Shown piece after piece: positions 18,065 through 28,410 of a stretch of DNA of 64,000 nt; within the stretch, counting starts at the first letter, position 1; each line of letters begins with the position of its first letter. The notes under the pieces were generated by a model. The model searched no databases and had not been told where the DNA came from. It saw only the letters and a list, made by a program, of their open reading frames with translations. The position numbers and the translations under genes are program-made. Origin of the DNA: Ulvibacterium sp965228935. Its GTDB lineage: Bacteria; Bacteroidota; Bacteroidia; Flavobacteriales; Flavobacteriaceae. The stretch lies in assembly GCF_965228935.1 (NCBI RefSeq), contig NZ_OZ245846.1, positions 2,108,001 through 2,172,000 of the forward strand. Direction: 5' to 3'.

Positions 18065-21000
18065 GTTTTCAAAAGGAATATTCTTTTAGTTGGAACGGTC
18101 AGACCGTATCTCTTTCCAATGCACATATGAATGAGTTTAGTAGTGAGCTCGTTTTTTATGGTCGATTGGATAATGGGGCAAGCGGGATAGTGAAGACCGA
18201 CTTATTGGGCAATGTTGTCTGGAGCAAACAAATCGATGTATATGAAATTTTGGATACTGTTAAGTTATCCAATAGCGATTTGTTAGTTGCCGTTAGAATT
18301 ACCTTGAATGCCAGGGGTTTTGCCATACTTAGAATTTCTCCTGATGGGAACTTGATTTGGTCAAAAGAATATGGTAATAACACCTTGTCAAATCCTGCAG
18401 GAATCAATAGAAATCGTTTTGTAGTATATGACGACAACACAATTTTTGTTATAACCGATAGAAGTATCATATTAAAAATTGATGGAAATGGAGATGTGGT
18501 AAATCAAATCGATATGCTCTTTATCGTAGCTGATATTTGGTACGCTAAGATTGAGAGTAATCAGATTGTCATAGTTGGATGGGACGCATATCAAACTTCA
18601 GACATAATATCATTGGTATCTATAGTAAAAATAGATTTTAATCTTTCTATCCTAAATAAAAAAAGAATAGAAATTTCCAAAAATGACATCCCAGCCAACA
18701 ATATTAGCTCTGGTTTTTTCGGTTTTGAAGTAATCAATGGATTCTACTATATTTTGGGATCAATCAAAACAGGACCAGATCCTAGCGATACAGAACTTCT
18801 GCTATACAAAATTCCGACTGATTTAACCAATCCTACTCAAGCTACTTGTAAAAGATTTGAGGTGACCAGATTTGTTTCCGAGGTATTTTTGACTGCCGCT
18901 GGAATAGTACATGGAGATTTTGACAACAAGATATCATGGTTAATTGACCTCGAATCCTTTGATTACATAGAGTTTACTATTTTGTCCAGTTCGGGAAGCA
19001 ATATTATTTATACGCCAATTGGAATAGGAAATAATAGCTTTTATTTAAGTTCCAATAGTGGTTCAAACAATTTCTTTGGAACAGTTGGGGTATTATCAAA
19101 TAATCTCAATTTTTCACAAAGTTGTTTTGACGGAAATGTTTCTGGGAATATCTCTTTGATTTTTAGTACTGTTCCAATATCAATCGTTGATGATCCGGGA
19201 AGTTTAAGGGCGACAAATATTTCTAATACAATTTATACCGTTTCGTTAAACGATTTACCGTTTACGGAAAATGTTATTTGCATAATCGACCCTCCTGCAA
19301 TTAAGGATCAATCTCCACATTTATATCTCCAATCCGCTGGCTCCACGGGTAATGATGGTAGCGTACCGGGGATTCACCTACGTTGGCTCTTAAAACAAGA
19401 TTTGATCAACCATTTGCCCAAAGGTAATCTGGCCAGCAGTACGGCCAACTATAACAAACCCAATGATTTTGTGACCCTATACAGGGCACCGTATAACCCA
19501 TCGGCCATCATTCTGGATTTCTCACAACCTCCAAAGGCCGTTGAAAACCGTAACGCTTTATGGATTTACCAAGTAGGGAGCCATACATTCTATCTCTATT
19601 TTAGAAACAAGTCGCAGTATGCTACCGTACGGGGAGCCTACGACCCGTTTACCCAATCCTTACAGTTCCTTCAAAATTATGGAACGGAAATCCTGGAATT
19701 GCGGACATCATCGGATTTGTTTTTTGCTCTTGGGCTTACATCCAGTTCTACCGCTACGGCGGCCAAGATGGAAACGGAAATTCTTTCGGTAGAGGGGAGT
19801 GGAATCGGGGAGAAACGGATTACCGTCCGCAAAACGTTCATGGGGACTGCTTTGTCCAACGCAAGGTTGGTGACCGAAAATGGAAAGGGGTTCCGATTTA
19901 GAGCTACCAATTGTCAGCTGACAGCCCTTGCCATTGAATTGTACAGTGTACTGTCCGATACCATAGAAAATGGAACGGGTTGGACGGAGTTGGGCCAATT
20001 TTCACTATCCGAAACGGACGCGGAGGTCTTTGGCCGATTGGAACCTGTAACCGGATCGGTGGATGGCACCTGGCCCAGATACAATGACGATGCCTTGGTA
20101 AACCTTCAGAACTACCAGAACAAGTGGAACCAACAGAACCCAAGTACCCTAAGTAGTATAAAACAAACGGTACAGGACTATGTAGCTTTAAGTAATGCTG
20201 GGGACAACCCCACGGCAGTGGAGGCTTTTTCTTTTGATGATGTCCTTCCGGATGGGGCCACGGCAGAAGAAAACAACTTTGAACTGTCCAACCTGCTACT
20301 ATTACAGCAGGCTTCCTTGGATTTCCACGTCGCTAGGATGCTGGGACTAGGTTATCTTGATGTGGATGCCGTGGTTCAGGGCCCTGACACCTTTGTTTAT
20401 ATGGCGGTTTATCAAACGGCTGTTAGCCTGGTTGACGGACAATTGGTATCCGAAAACACGGAACATCGCTATATCAGCATGCCAACCTCTAGAACTGACG
20501 AGAAATTACCGACTTCGGTAGATTTAAGGCCTCCGGTACCAGGGGTATTCCAGAATAGTGGAATAGGGGAAGCAACAGCGTCCTTGACCAATGCCGACGG
20601 GTATTCTTTTGACGGGAAGGCCCGCTTTGTAACCCTTTATGCGGAGGAACCACAGGATTTATCACTGGACACCGGTTTTTATAATACTAACATAGAGTTC
20701 AATACGGCGTTGGAAACCTTCCCCGTTTTTGCAGGAATCGAATACAAAAAGACCGGGGAAAGCGATTGGAGAAGACCGGAACTGCCTAATACCCCTGATT
20801 ATGTAAATGCGGCCCCTTCTGGACAAACGCCCTACAATGAAACCGTGCCTTTGCCCATTCCAGATGAAGGTACCCCCATTTTTGTACATCGAGAAACGGA
20901 AAATGGTGAGCATGTCTATAGCTCCTACGGAATCAATTGGTTTTCTAGAATACGCAGGAGCGTACAAGAGCACACCCTTACCACGGTCATTGACCCGACC

Positions 21001-23817
21001 AATACCTTAAAACCCCCCTCCGATAGGAGTGCGTTATTGATTATTGAGGAGAGTCCCTTATTATTGACAACGGCCAATGAACAGCAGTTGCTTACCAATA
21101 TTATGGGATTGGACAAGACCTTGGTACGGTTAATGTTCAACTTTCACACGGAACAGGACATGATATCCTATAAGGTTACGGATAAGACCCTAAATGGTGC
21201 CACCGATCCTTTGGATGCCAATGCCATTTTTCCGGATAGCCAAGAGGTTTTTGCCGATGAAATCGAGATGTATTTTAGGGATTCCATGCCCTTGAACGTA
21301 ACCGGTAGGGCCGTCGACATAACGGATCATGCCAGCAATGAAATCCTGTCGGAAATCACCACAGGCCCTTACACTTTGGATAGTACGGGCCAAGATGTAT
21401 CCCCAACAATAGCTAACGGACAAATGGATAATTTTGTTGGGGGTGTCTTGGTATTGGAAGAGGAGGAATATATAATCCACCAAGTAACCGGTAATGAGGA
21501 TACACCTACCTTCACGGTATATAAGAAAAAGGTTTCGGACAAGCTGCAGGACGGCAATACCCCAAATCCGTTGGAAGATCTTAAAGCTCCACAAGTCAAG
21601 ACAGATGGAATGTTCCTGGCCGTGGAAAACCTGCAGAATATAGGAAGTTGGGGTATGCCCAATCCCCATCCCTTAAAAGTGCAGATCGGTGACAATTGGC
21701 CGATTCATAGGGAAGTAATTACCCAACTTGACCCTGATGGTAATATTGAGGAATACCTCCAAAAAACCAGAGGGATATGGGACAATGCTACTATAGAAAA
21801 GGTAGAACAACCCAAAACAGTGGTTCGTGATCCGGAAACCAATGAAATCATGGTTACCGAAACGGAACATCGCGGGCAATATAAAGCGACCTTTGGTTCC
21901 GCCATATTGGCGGACCATCCTCAGTTTTCAGGAGCTAATCCCGTGCAATGGCACAAAGGTATTGTACGTTTACATACTGTCAGTAATCCCAATGGGGAAC
22001 GAAGGAACCTTGAGGTTTTCAAAATTGAGAACATAGGGACCGGTACTGCCTTGGTGGTTCACTTTACGGACAATAGTTTTGGTACCCCGGATAATGAAGA
22101 GATACAGATTGGCGGTTCGGTTCAGGTGAATTTTTATCCGGGATACCGCATTTACCTATATGCCAATGCTGCCGCAGGTATTACGGAGGACAAGATTCTT
22201 CCTAATATCGGGGAAAGGATAAAATATAGCTGTTTTGGTTTTAGAAGCGTAAACAACGCCAAGTCCTATTTTTCCAGAATAGCGGTACCCACGGTAATGT
22301 ACGCCCAGGAAGTGGTCCTGCCTTTGGTACCCCAACAACCCATAGGTTCATTGTACACTACCCGTCCGGACAGTTTTGGCAAGGCGACTTACACTCTAAC
22401 AACGCAATTTGATCATACCCCACATGGCATATTGTATTATAGGGCGGATGACGATGCTATTTTGAACGCGCTTTATACGGCTGCTACGGTTACTGTGGTA
22501 AAACAGGAAATCGCATCGTCGGATGCTTCTTTCTTGGCCAATCGCTGGCAAAACTTGTTGGGGTTCGATTATGATTATCCTCAGGATTCCTTCCAAACAG
22601 ACGGACTTTTTGGTATCTATCCAGAAACGGTGGAAGGCTATCGTTTGCCGAATCCGGACAATCCAACTTTGTTTGCTATAGGTGAAACACCCGGAAGTAT
22701 CGATCCCGGGAATATGGTGGATCAAATACGGCAGGCCGTCCTACAAATCTTTGTACCCTTGACGGAAGTCCCCTTGATCTATGAATATATGAATTCCGGG
22801 AATTATGAACCTATCCCCAAAAAACAGGTAATCCGTGATAGGAATGGCGCCCTTTTACCTCCTACGCCGCCGGGCACATCGGAATTTAACATAGCCCCCA
22901 TGGCCAAAATAACCGGAACCAATGAAGTACAGTTTACGGATTTTACTTTGGACGGTACCTCCAACAACTTGTATTTCTATTCGGTAAGGGAGTTGAGTAA
23001 TACCCTAAAGATGAGCGACTTCAGTCCTGTTTTAGGCCCTGTTAAGCTAGTAAATACAAATCCGCCCAAACAACCGGCCATTAGACAACTTGTACCTGTT
23101 TTGGAGAACACGCTCTTGGGTATTCCTCCACAGATGGAAGTGTCCATAAATGCCTATCCAAGGATAGAGAATATTAAGAAGTTAGTACTGTACCGGGCCT
23201 TAAACGCTTCGAATGCCCTCAGTATAAGGAGTATGAAGTTGGTCAAAGAGATAAACTTGGAAACCCTTGGAGTGCTCTCGGAGAACATATGGAAAATAAA
23301 CGACGATTTTCAGGATTTAGCAGAAGTTCCGTTTGGTGATCCCTTGTTCTATAAGGTAATGGTATCTAGGGAAATAGAATATCCCGATAAGGATGATAGC
23401 AATGTTATCCTAAAGGAATTTATGCCTTCGGAATCGTCCAAGCTAACAGTTACCACTATTGTTGAAAATAGGAACCCCTTGGCCCCTCAGGCAAGTTATA
23501 CGGGCAATCTTAGCGCCAATTCCGAAGAATTGCGGAATGTGGTGTTGTTCTGGGATAAAACCTCCTATAAAGCGACATATTACGTCTACAAGATGAACAC
23601 ATCCGGGCAATGGGCCAGAATACATGAAATCACTTCCAATGATGTCACTATAACCCTTCCATTGGAACAGACTTCCTTGGGGACTAATATCTTGTCAATG
23701 GTGAATGCGGATGGGGAGAATGTTTTTCACCATTTTAAAATAATCGTGGAGAATACGGCAGGATTGGTAAGCCGGGAAGAGTACATATTGACGGTACCTT
23801 CCGCTACCAATAATTGA
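18061..23817 (+). CDS. Giant leaderless protein (1938 residues) with propeller-like N-terminus and FN3-like C-terminus
   Basis: The start is placed at ATG 18061 because it overlaps the preceding stop as ATGA; an upstream in-frame ATG (17995) would overlap that gene by 70 bp. The first ~300 residues contain repeated strands of the type I-V-K-T-D-x-x-G-N-V-V-W-S-K, as in beta-propeller blades. This part (to about 19,290) is AT-rich (19 of 60 bases G/C at 18,661-18,720), whereas the remainder is GC-richer (33 of 60 at 20,041-20,100) and begins with L-Q-S-A-G-S-T-G-N-D-G-S. The last ~110 residues look like a fibronectin-III domain. No signal peptide. Probably a structural, adhesive or cargo protein working with the neighbouring fibres; no named family can be assigned. 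Confidence 0.8.
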   Translation: MSFQKEYSFSWNGQTVSLSNAHMNEFSSELVFYGRLDNGASGIVKTDLLGNVVWSKQIDVYEILDTVKLSNSDLLVAVRITLNARGFAILRISPDGNLIWSKEYGNNTLSNPAGINRNRFVVYDDNTIFVITDRSIILKIDGNGDVVNQIDMLFIVADIWYAKIESNQIVIVGWDAYQTSDIISLVSIVKIDFNLSILNKKRIEISKNDIPANNISSGFFGFEVINGFYYILGSIKTGPDPSDTELLLYKIPTDLTNPTQATCKRFEVTRFVSEVFLTAAGIVHGDFDNKISWLIDLESFDYIEFTILSSSGSNIIYTPIGIGNNSFYLSSNSGSNNFFGTVGVLSNNLNFSQSCFDGNVSGNISLIFSTVPISIVDDPGSLRATNISNTIYTVSLNDLPFTENVICIIDPPAIKDQSPHLYLQSAGSTGNDGSVPGIHLRWLLKQDLINHLPKGNLASSTANYNKPNDFVTLYRAPYNPSAIILDFSQPPKAVENRNALWIYQVGSHTFYLYFRNKSQYATVRGAYDPFTQSLQFLQNYGTEILELRTSSDLFFALGLTSSSTATAAKMETEILSVEGSGIGEKRITVRKTFMGTALSNARLVTENGKGFRFRATNCQLTALAIELYSVLSDTIENGTGWTELGQFSLSETDAEVFGRLEPVTGSVDGTWPRYNDDALVNLQNYQNKWNQQNPSTLSSIKQTVQDYVALSNAGDNPTAVEAFSFDDVLPDGATAEENNFELSNLLLLQQASLDFHVARMLGLGYLDVDAVVQGPDTFVYMAVYQTAVSLVDGQLVSENTEHRYISMPTSRTDEKLPTSVDLRPPVPGVFQNSGIGEATASLTNADGYSFDGKARFVTLYAEEPQDLSLDTGFYNTNIEFNTALETFPVFAGIEYKKTGESDWRRPELPNTPDYVNAAPSGQTPYNETVPLPIPDEGTPIFVHRETENGEHVYSSYGINWFSRIRRSVQEHTLTTVIDPTNTLKPPSDRSALLIIEESPLLLTTANEQQLLTNIMGLDKTLVRLMFNFHTEQDMISYKVTDKTLNGATDPLDANAIFPDSQEVFADEIEMYFRDSMPLNVTGRAVDITDHASNEILSEITTGPYTLDSTGQDVSPTIANGQMDNFVGGVLVLEEEEYIIHQVTGNEDTPTFTVYKKKVSDKLQDGNTPNPLEDLKAPQVKTDGMFLAVENLQNIGSWGMPNPHPLKVQIGDNWPIHREVITQLDPDGNIEEYLQKTRGIWDNATIEKVEQPKTVVRDPETNEIMVTETEHRGQYKATFGSAILADHPQFSGANPVQWHKGIVRLHTVSNPNGERRNLEVFKIENIGTGTALVVHFTDNSFGTPDNEEIQIGGSVQVNFYPGYRIYLYANAAAGITEDKILPNIGERIKYSCFGFRSVNNAKSYFSRIAVPTVMYAQEVVLPLVPQQPIGSLYTTRPDSFGKATYTLTTQFDHTPHGILYYRADDDAILNALYTAATVTVVKQEIASSDASFLANRWQNLLGFDYDYPQDSFQTDGLFGIYPETVEGYRLPNPDNPTLFAIGETPGSIDPGNMVDQIRQAVLQIFVPLTEVPLIYEYMNSGNYEPIPKKQVIRDRNGALLPPTPPGTSEFNIAPMAKITGTNEVQFTDFTLDGTSNNLYFYSVRELSNTLKMSDFSPVLGPVKLVNTNPPKQPAIRQLVPVLENTLLGIPPQMEVSINAYPRIENIKKLVLYRALNASNALSIRSMKLVKEINLETLGVLSENIWKINDDFQDLAEVPFGDPLFYKVMVSREIEYPDKDDSNVILKEFMPSESSKLTVTTIVENRNPLAPQASYTGNLSANSEELRNVVLFWDKTSYKATYYVYKMNTSGQWARIHEITSNDVTITLPLEQTSLGTNILSMVNADGENVFHHFKIIVENTAGLVSREEYILTVPSATNN

Positions 23818-23853
23818 TGTAAAGTTGGATTGAGAATATAAAAAATTAAAACA

Positions 23854-25722
23854 ATGAAAAGAAATAATGTAACGCTAAAAACCTATTTTGAAACGGGCGA
23901 TTACCCTACCGAGGCACAGTTCATCGATTTGATCGATAGCTTTTTGAATATAGAGGAAAAGGATGCCGTTACGGGAATTACCGATAATGGGGATGGTACC
24001 TATACCTTCAGTTTGTTGTCCGGCGGGAGCATCACGCTGAACGGGGCGGATCTGCCCAATGATATCCCCATTGCCAATATCGCCGGCCTCCAGGCGGCCT
24101 TGGATGCCAGGGATCCCAGTAATTTTTTGAGCAAGGATCAGGATGAGACGACAAACGGTAGTATTTCCATTGTGCCCGACCCCGCTACCGCGCAAAAGTT
24201 CTTCTCGGTGGCCCGGGACGCTGTCTCCGGCCCGTCCATTCAGACTTCGGCCTACGTTTCCCTGAATGATGGGGCCAGTGCCATTTTTGGGAACAGTAGT
24301 TCAAGTGACGGCCAGGATTCCCATATTATCATCAGGAGGAACGGGGAATTGGAATTCAACGACAATGGTAGTACACATATAGTTTGGCACTCGGGAAATG
24401 ATAATGGTTTGTTTCCATCAGCGGCACCTGAACTGGCGGGCGGCCAAGATTTGAATACCTATCAAACAGCAGGATTCTATTACCAATCGACTAATGCGGA
24501 TGCTGCAAGTGGATTTAATTACCCCCCAGACCTGAGAGCAGGATCGCTGATCGTACAAAGGTCGGCAGGGGTTACCCAACAATATTACACCTATAATGAC
24601 GGTTCCCCGGAAATATGGTTTAGGGCATTGTATACCGGTTCATGGTCGCCTTGGCGCAAGGTTTGGCATGACAGTAACTTTGACCCTAACGGACTTTTAA
24701 AGACTGTTGGCACCTCTGGAAAGGGTTTTGATAACGTATACCTACAATGGTCCGGTGATGGAAGCTCCAATAACGATTACATTGCGTTTAACGACTCCAC
24801 CAATGCTTTTTATTTCAATGCCGATACTACTAGGCAAAATACTTCTGCAAATGCTAGTGTATATGTTGCGAACCTCTTCCTAAGCAATGCTAACAGGCGA
24901 TTGCATGGCGGGGCAAATCATTCGCTCAGAATTACAACACCTTCTGGTTATGTGGATATTGGAAGTCAGAATGGAGGTTTTGGACATATTGTTACCGATA
25001 GGCCTACTTTTTACTTTAACAAGGGTATACAGGTAGACTCAGGATTGGTTAGAAGTTATGACGAGGATTTGATGTTGTCTCGATCGGGGAGCTCTCAGGA
25101 CAGATTAAGAATTACCACCGGTCATTGTATTAGTGATCAAAACTTTTTGATTTATGGAAGAAGCGCGCAAGTACTTTCTATCAGGGCGTCAAGCAACAAT
25201 GCAAATACTGCTTGCTACGCCCGTTTTGAGAAGCAAGATGGATCGGATAGGGGTTATATTGGTTATGGGTCAAGTTCCAATAGCAATCTGTATTTGGTCA
25301 ATCAAGAAGGAACGGACTGTTTTTTGCTGTTGAAAACAAATGGAGAGGCCGAGTTCAACAACAATGTTAGGGCCGATAATTTCATTCTTTCTTCCGATAG
25401 AAGACTAAAGGAAGATATACGGCCTCTTAACGATACCATAGAGGTAGAATACAAGGAGTTTAAGTTAAAGGGTAGGGAAGGAAAAAGATACGGGGTCATA
25501 GCCCAGGAGTTGGAAAAAGAAGCACCCCATTTGGTAGAAACCGATGACCAAACAGGTTTTAAGGCCGTAAAGTATACCGATCTTTTAATTGCAAAGATGG
25601 CCGAAAAGGACAGGCAAATAAACCGTCTCGAAAAAAGATTAGGAAAATTGGAGGTGATGCTAGAAAAATTAACGCAATCACAGATGGGTTCACGGTCAAC
25701 TTTTGAACCGGATTGCATTTAA
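23854..25722 (+). CDS. Tail-fibre-like protein with C-terminal peptidase S74 chaperone domain (copy 1)
   Basis: 622 residues. The N-terminal ~183 residues are nearly identical to those of the second fibre gene and begin with a module seen in Bacteroidota phage-tail fibres (V-T-L-K-T-Y-F-E-T-G-D). Residues about 200-275 resemble a pyocin-knob domain, with W-S-P-W-R-K-V-W-H. The C-terminus is an intramolecular chaperone domain (peptidase S74) with Ser514 and Lys519 in S-D-R-R-L-K, then V-I-A-Q-E-L, and ends in a coiled coil. Family knowledge: S74 domains trimerise the fibre and then cleave themselves off before the Ser. Likely a receptor-binding trimeric fibre. Confidence 0.88.
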   Translation: MKRNNVTLKTYFETGDYPTEAQFIDLIDSFLNIEEKDAVTGITDNGDGTYTFSLLSGGSITLNGADLPNDIPIANIAGLQAALDARDPSNFLSKDQDETTNGSISIVPDPATAQKFFSVARDAVSGPSIQTSAYVSLNDGASAIFGNSSSSDGQDSHIIIRRNGELEFNDNGSTHIVWHSGNDNGLFPSAAPELAGGQDLNTYQTAGFYYQSTNADAASGFNYPPDLRAGSLIVQRSAGVTQQYYTYNDGSPEIWFRALYTGSWSPWRKVWHDSNFDPNGLLKTVGTSGKGFDNVYLQWSGDGSSNNDYIAFNDSTNAFYFNADTTRQNTSANASVYVANLFLSNANRRLHGGANHSLRITTPSGYVDIGSQNGGFGHIVTDRPTFYFNKGIQVDSGLVRSYDEDLMLSRSGSSQDRLRITTGHCISDQNFLIYGRSAQVLSIRASSNNANTACYARFEKQDGSDRGYIGYGSSSNSNLYLVNQEGTDCFLLLKTNGEAEFNNNVRADNFILSSDRRLKEDIRPLNDTIEVEYKEFKLKGREGKRYGVIAQELEKEAPHLVETDDQTGFKAVKYTDLLIAKMAEKDRQINRLEKRLGKLEVMLEKLTQSQMGSRSTFEPDCI

Positions 25723-25774
25723 GGAAATTCTACCAACCATATGAAACAGTGATAACATAATTTGTTGTAAAGGA

Positions 25775-25987
25775 ATGAAAAACGAAAATTTTGAATTGCT
25801 TTCTGCCGCTCTGCGCTCTATAGGCGGAAATTTTGATGTACCTACCTTGGAGCTTATTTTTTTGGTAAATGAAGAAATTAAAAGTAAGGGAGACCATATT
25901 TCTATTGGTGATATTCGGAAAGTGAGCCAAAAAATAGCCCAAAAGTATGGGATTGAGAAAAATGGGACTGGCCAAAAGAAAACCTAA
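25775..25987 (+). CDS. Small protein of unknown function between the fibre genes
   Basis: 70 residues, mostly predicted helix: amphipathic N-terminal helix, the segment F-D-V-P-T-L-E-L-I-F-L-V-N-E-E-I, then a lysine-rich tail. No family recognised. It is co-oriented and lies between the two S74 fibre genes (52 bp after the first, 127 bp before the second), so it could be a fibre-assembly chaperone or regulator; that is a guess. Good start and codon use support a real gene. Confidence 0.5.
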   Translation: MKNENFELLSAALRSIGGNFDVPTLELIFLVNEEIKSKGDHISIGDIRKVSQKIAQKYGIEKNGTGQKKT

Positions 25988-26114
25988 ACAGTTGAAAACT
26001 GACCTTGGAGTGCAATGCAGGGTCGGGGGTATTTTCATAGTCAAGCCGAAAAAGTCATCATGTCATTTCAAAGTAACATGGTTGTAAAAGAACATAATTG
26101 GTAATTTATTAAGT

Positions 26115-27965
26115 ATGAAAAGAGATAATGTAACGCTGAAGACCTATTTTGAAACGGGCGATTACCCCACCGAGGCACAGTTCATTGATTTGATCGATAG
26201 CTTTTTGAACATAGAGGAAGAGGATGCGGTTGTTGGAATTACCGATAATGGCGACGGCACCTATACTTTCAGTTTGTTGTCCGGCGGGAGCATAACGTTG
26301 AACGGGGCGGATCTGCCCAATGATATCCCTATAGCCAATATCGCCGGCCTCCAGGCGGCCTTGGATGCCAGGGATCCCGGTAATTTTTTGAGCAAGGATC
26401 AGGATGAGACGACAAACGGCAATATCTCCATTGTGCCCGACCCGGCTACTGCACAAAAGTTCTTCTCGGTGGCCCGGGACGCTGTCTCCGGCCCGTCCAT
26501 TCAGACTTCGGCCTATGTTTCGCTAAATGATGGGGCCAGTGCCATTTTTGGGAACAGTAGTTCAAGTGACGGCCAGGATTCCCATATTATCATCAGGAGG
26601 AACGGGGAATTGGAATTCAACGATAATGGTAGTTCACATACGGTTTGGCATTCTGGAAATGATGGCCTTGGTAGTGGCTTGGATACGGATTTATGGAATG
26701 GAAAACAAAGACCTACAAACTTTGGAAATTCTCTTTATAATGGAAATGCATACCAGTCAAATCTTGATTTAAACACGGTTCTTGTAGTAGGTGAGAGTAG
26801 ATTTTCACAAGGAAACGGGGCAAATCACCCAGCAAGTTCTGCTGGTTATATCTGGACAACTGCCGGAGGAGATACTGCTAATAGAGGAGTACAATGGTAT
26901 GTTCAAAACAATAATAATGGTCTGGTTTACTTTCGCTGTATGAATGGTAAAACGTGGCATAGACTTGCAAAAGCAGGAGAATTGAGCGTTTTTGTTCGCA
27001 ATGATGGTAGTGCTGGTACCAGGTTTGGTGGCAACTATCTTCAATTTAACGGCGATGGGGCTTCAAACAATGACTATATCGCGTATAATGATTCCACCAA
27101 TGCCTTTTATTTCAATGCCGACACCACAAGACAGAATACAGCGGCCAACGCCAAAGTATATGCCAGCGAATTCTATGCTGGAGGAACCTATTATTACGGA
27201 GATGACAAAAGGATGTTCCAGTTTTCAGATTCATGGCTCCGATTGAACCCTTCGAACCATTTTACATCTGGTATTTATTGTGCTTCTTCCATTCTGAGAA
27301 CGGACAATCAATTGCAAGTAGGTTCAAGTGGCAGCAAATTTTTGGCCAATAGTGCTGGGGACGTTAAGATAAGCGGTGCTTTTTTGAGAAGCGCCCATAA
27401 CACTGGTTATCTAGAGGGCTCTTATAACAATATTGGTGTGAATAGTACAAAAACGAATCCAATATACGTAATAGGCTCTAATTATGTACCTGGCCAGGAA
27501 ACTTTAGGTAATATGTATGGTATCGGCTATTCGAATTCCTCGGCAAGTTTTTTGAACTCAACGGATTTAGGAACTAATCCGGCCGGTTGGGGCCTATATA
27601 TTGCGGCTGACGGTAATGCCCGAATATTTCTGAACGCAAGTAATGGTAGAGGATACTTTAAGGATGTTATTTACGCCTCCAATTTTATTCTTAATTCGGA
27701 TGAAAGATTAAAAGAAGATGTTGAGGATATAAATGTTGAAAATTTGGCGGTTCGCTGGAGGAAGTTTAAAATGAAGGAGGATAAGAATAAGGGTCAAAGA
27801 TATGGCGTAATTGCCCAAGAACTTGAAAAAAGACATCCAGAGTTTGTCAGAACGGATGATGAAGGCAATAAATCCGTGGCCTATATTGATTTATTGGTGG
27901 CCAAGAATTCAGAGTTGGAGGCCAGACTGAGAAAATTGGAAAAACTCATTGAAACACTTATATAA
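26115..27965 (+). CDS. Tail-fibre-like protein with C-terminal peptidase S74 chaperone domain (copy 2)
   Basis: 616 residues, a paralogue of the fibre at 23854. The first ~183 residues differ from copy 1 at only a handful of positions. The middle then diverges, keeping a second shared patch around N-D-S-T-N-A-F-Y-F-N-A-D-T-T. A knob-like segment (G-K-T-W-H-R-L) precedes the divergent receptor-binding part. The S74 domain has Ser528 and Lys533 in S-D-E-R-L-K, then G-V-I-A-Q-E-L, and ends in a short coiled coil. The conserved-base, variable-tip pattern is expected if the N-terminus docks to a common particle while the tip binds different receptors. The stop codon overlaps the next start (TAATG). 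Confidence 0.88.
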   Translation: MKRDNVTLKTYFETGDYPTEAQFIDLIDSFLNIEEEDAVVGITDNGDGTYTFSLLSGGSITLNGADLPNDIPIANIAGLQAALDARDPGNFLSKDQDETTNGNISIVPDPATAQKFFSVARDAVSGPSIQTSAYVSLNDGASAIFGNSSSSDGQDSHIIIRRNGELEFNDNGSSHTVWHSGNDGLGSGLDTDLWNGKQRPTNFGNSLYNGNAYQSNLDLNTVLVVGESRFSQGNGANHPASSAGYIWTTAGGDTANRGVQWYVQNNNNGLVYFRCMNGKTWHRLAKAGELSVFVRNDGSAGTRFGGNYLQFNGDGASNNDYIAYNDSTNAFYFNADTTRQNTAANAKVYASEFYAGGTYYYGDDKRMFQFSDSWLRLNPSNHFTSGIYCASSILRTDNQLQVGSSGSKFLANSAGDVKISGAFLRSAHNTGYLEGSYNNIGVNSTKTNPIYVIGSNYVPGQETLGNMYGIGYSNSSASFLNSTDLGTNPAGWGLYIAADGNARIFLNASNGRGYFKDVIYASNFILNSDERLKEDVEDINVENLAVRWRKFKMKEDKNKGQRYGVIAQELEKRHPEFVRTDDEGNKSVAYIDLLVAKNSELEARLRKLEKLIETLI

Positions 27966-28381
27966 TGGCAGTACCGAATAATTACAGTTTTAAACTGTCC
28001 GATGTGGCCAACGAAATTCCCGGAGGCCAGTCTAGCCTCGAGGAGTGCATTACCGAATCTACGGATTCGCTATTTGATCCGGCCTACAAAGGATCCAAAA
28101 ACTCCCTTCGAAATTTTAGGAACTATAATGCATCCACTACCACTTCAGTATCCCTTGGATTTGGAAGCACTGCCTCGGCAGCTTGCACGGCACAAGGTAC
28201 GGGAAACAATGTTACCAGGTATATGCCATTGGGCCAGGGATTTTCCACGGCAACACACCTGTACTCCAACAGTGCCGGGACCACCAATGCGCCCTATGGA
28301 TACTATTCCCAATCGGGAATCGTAAGGTTATGGTCCGGTAACAGCTTTTCGGGATCCACACAGTTTTGTGGAGCCTTATAG
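27965..28381 (+). CDS. Small tail-type structural protein
   Basis: 138 residues. The N-terminal half (S-F-K-L-S-D-V-A-N-E-I, then F-D-P-A-Y-K-G-S-K-N-S-L and N-F-R-N-Y) matches a pattern I know from short proteins linked to tail-fibre genes in flavobacterial phages and prophages. The C-terminal half is rich in Gly, Ser and Thr with two cysteines and ends in Q-F-C-G-A-L. No signal peptide. Directly coupled to the fibre gene (1-bp overlap). Likely a virion- or particle-type accessory protein; exact role unknown. Confidence 0.7.
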   Translation: MAVPNNYSFKLSDVANEIPGGQSSLEECITESTDSLFDPAYKGSKNSLRNFRNYNASTTTSVSLGFGSTASAACTAQGTGNNVTRYMPLGQGFSTATHLYSNSAGTTNAPYGYYSQSGIVRLWSGNSFSGSTQFCGAL

Positions 28382-28410
28382 TAAACTTTAAACTTTATAA
28401 TTTAGAACAG

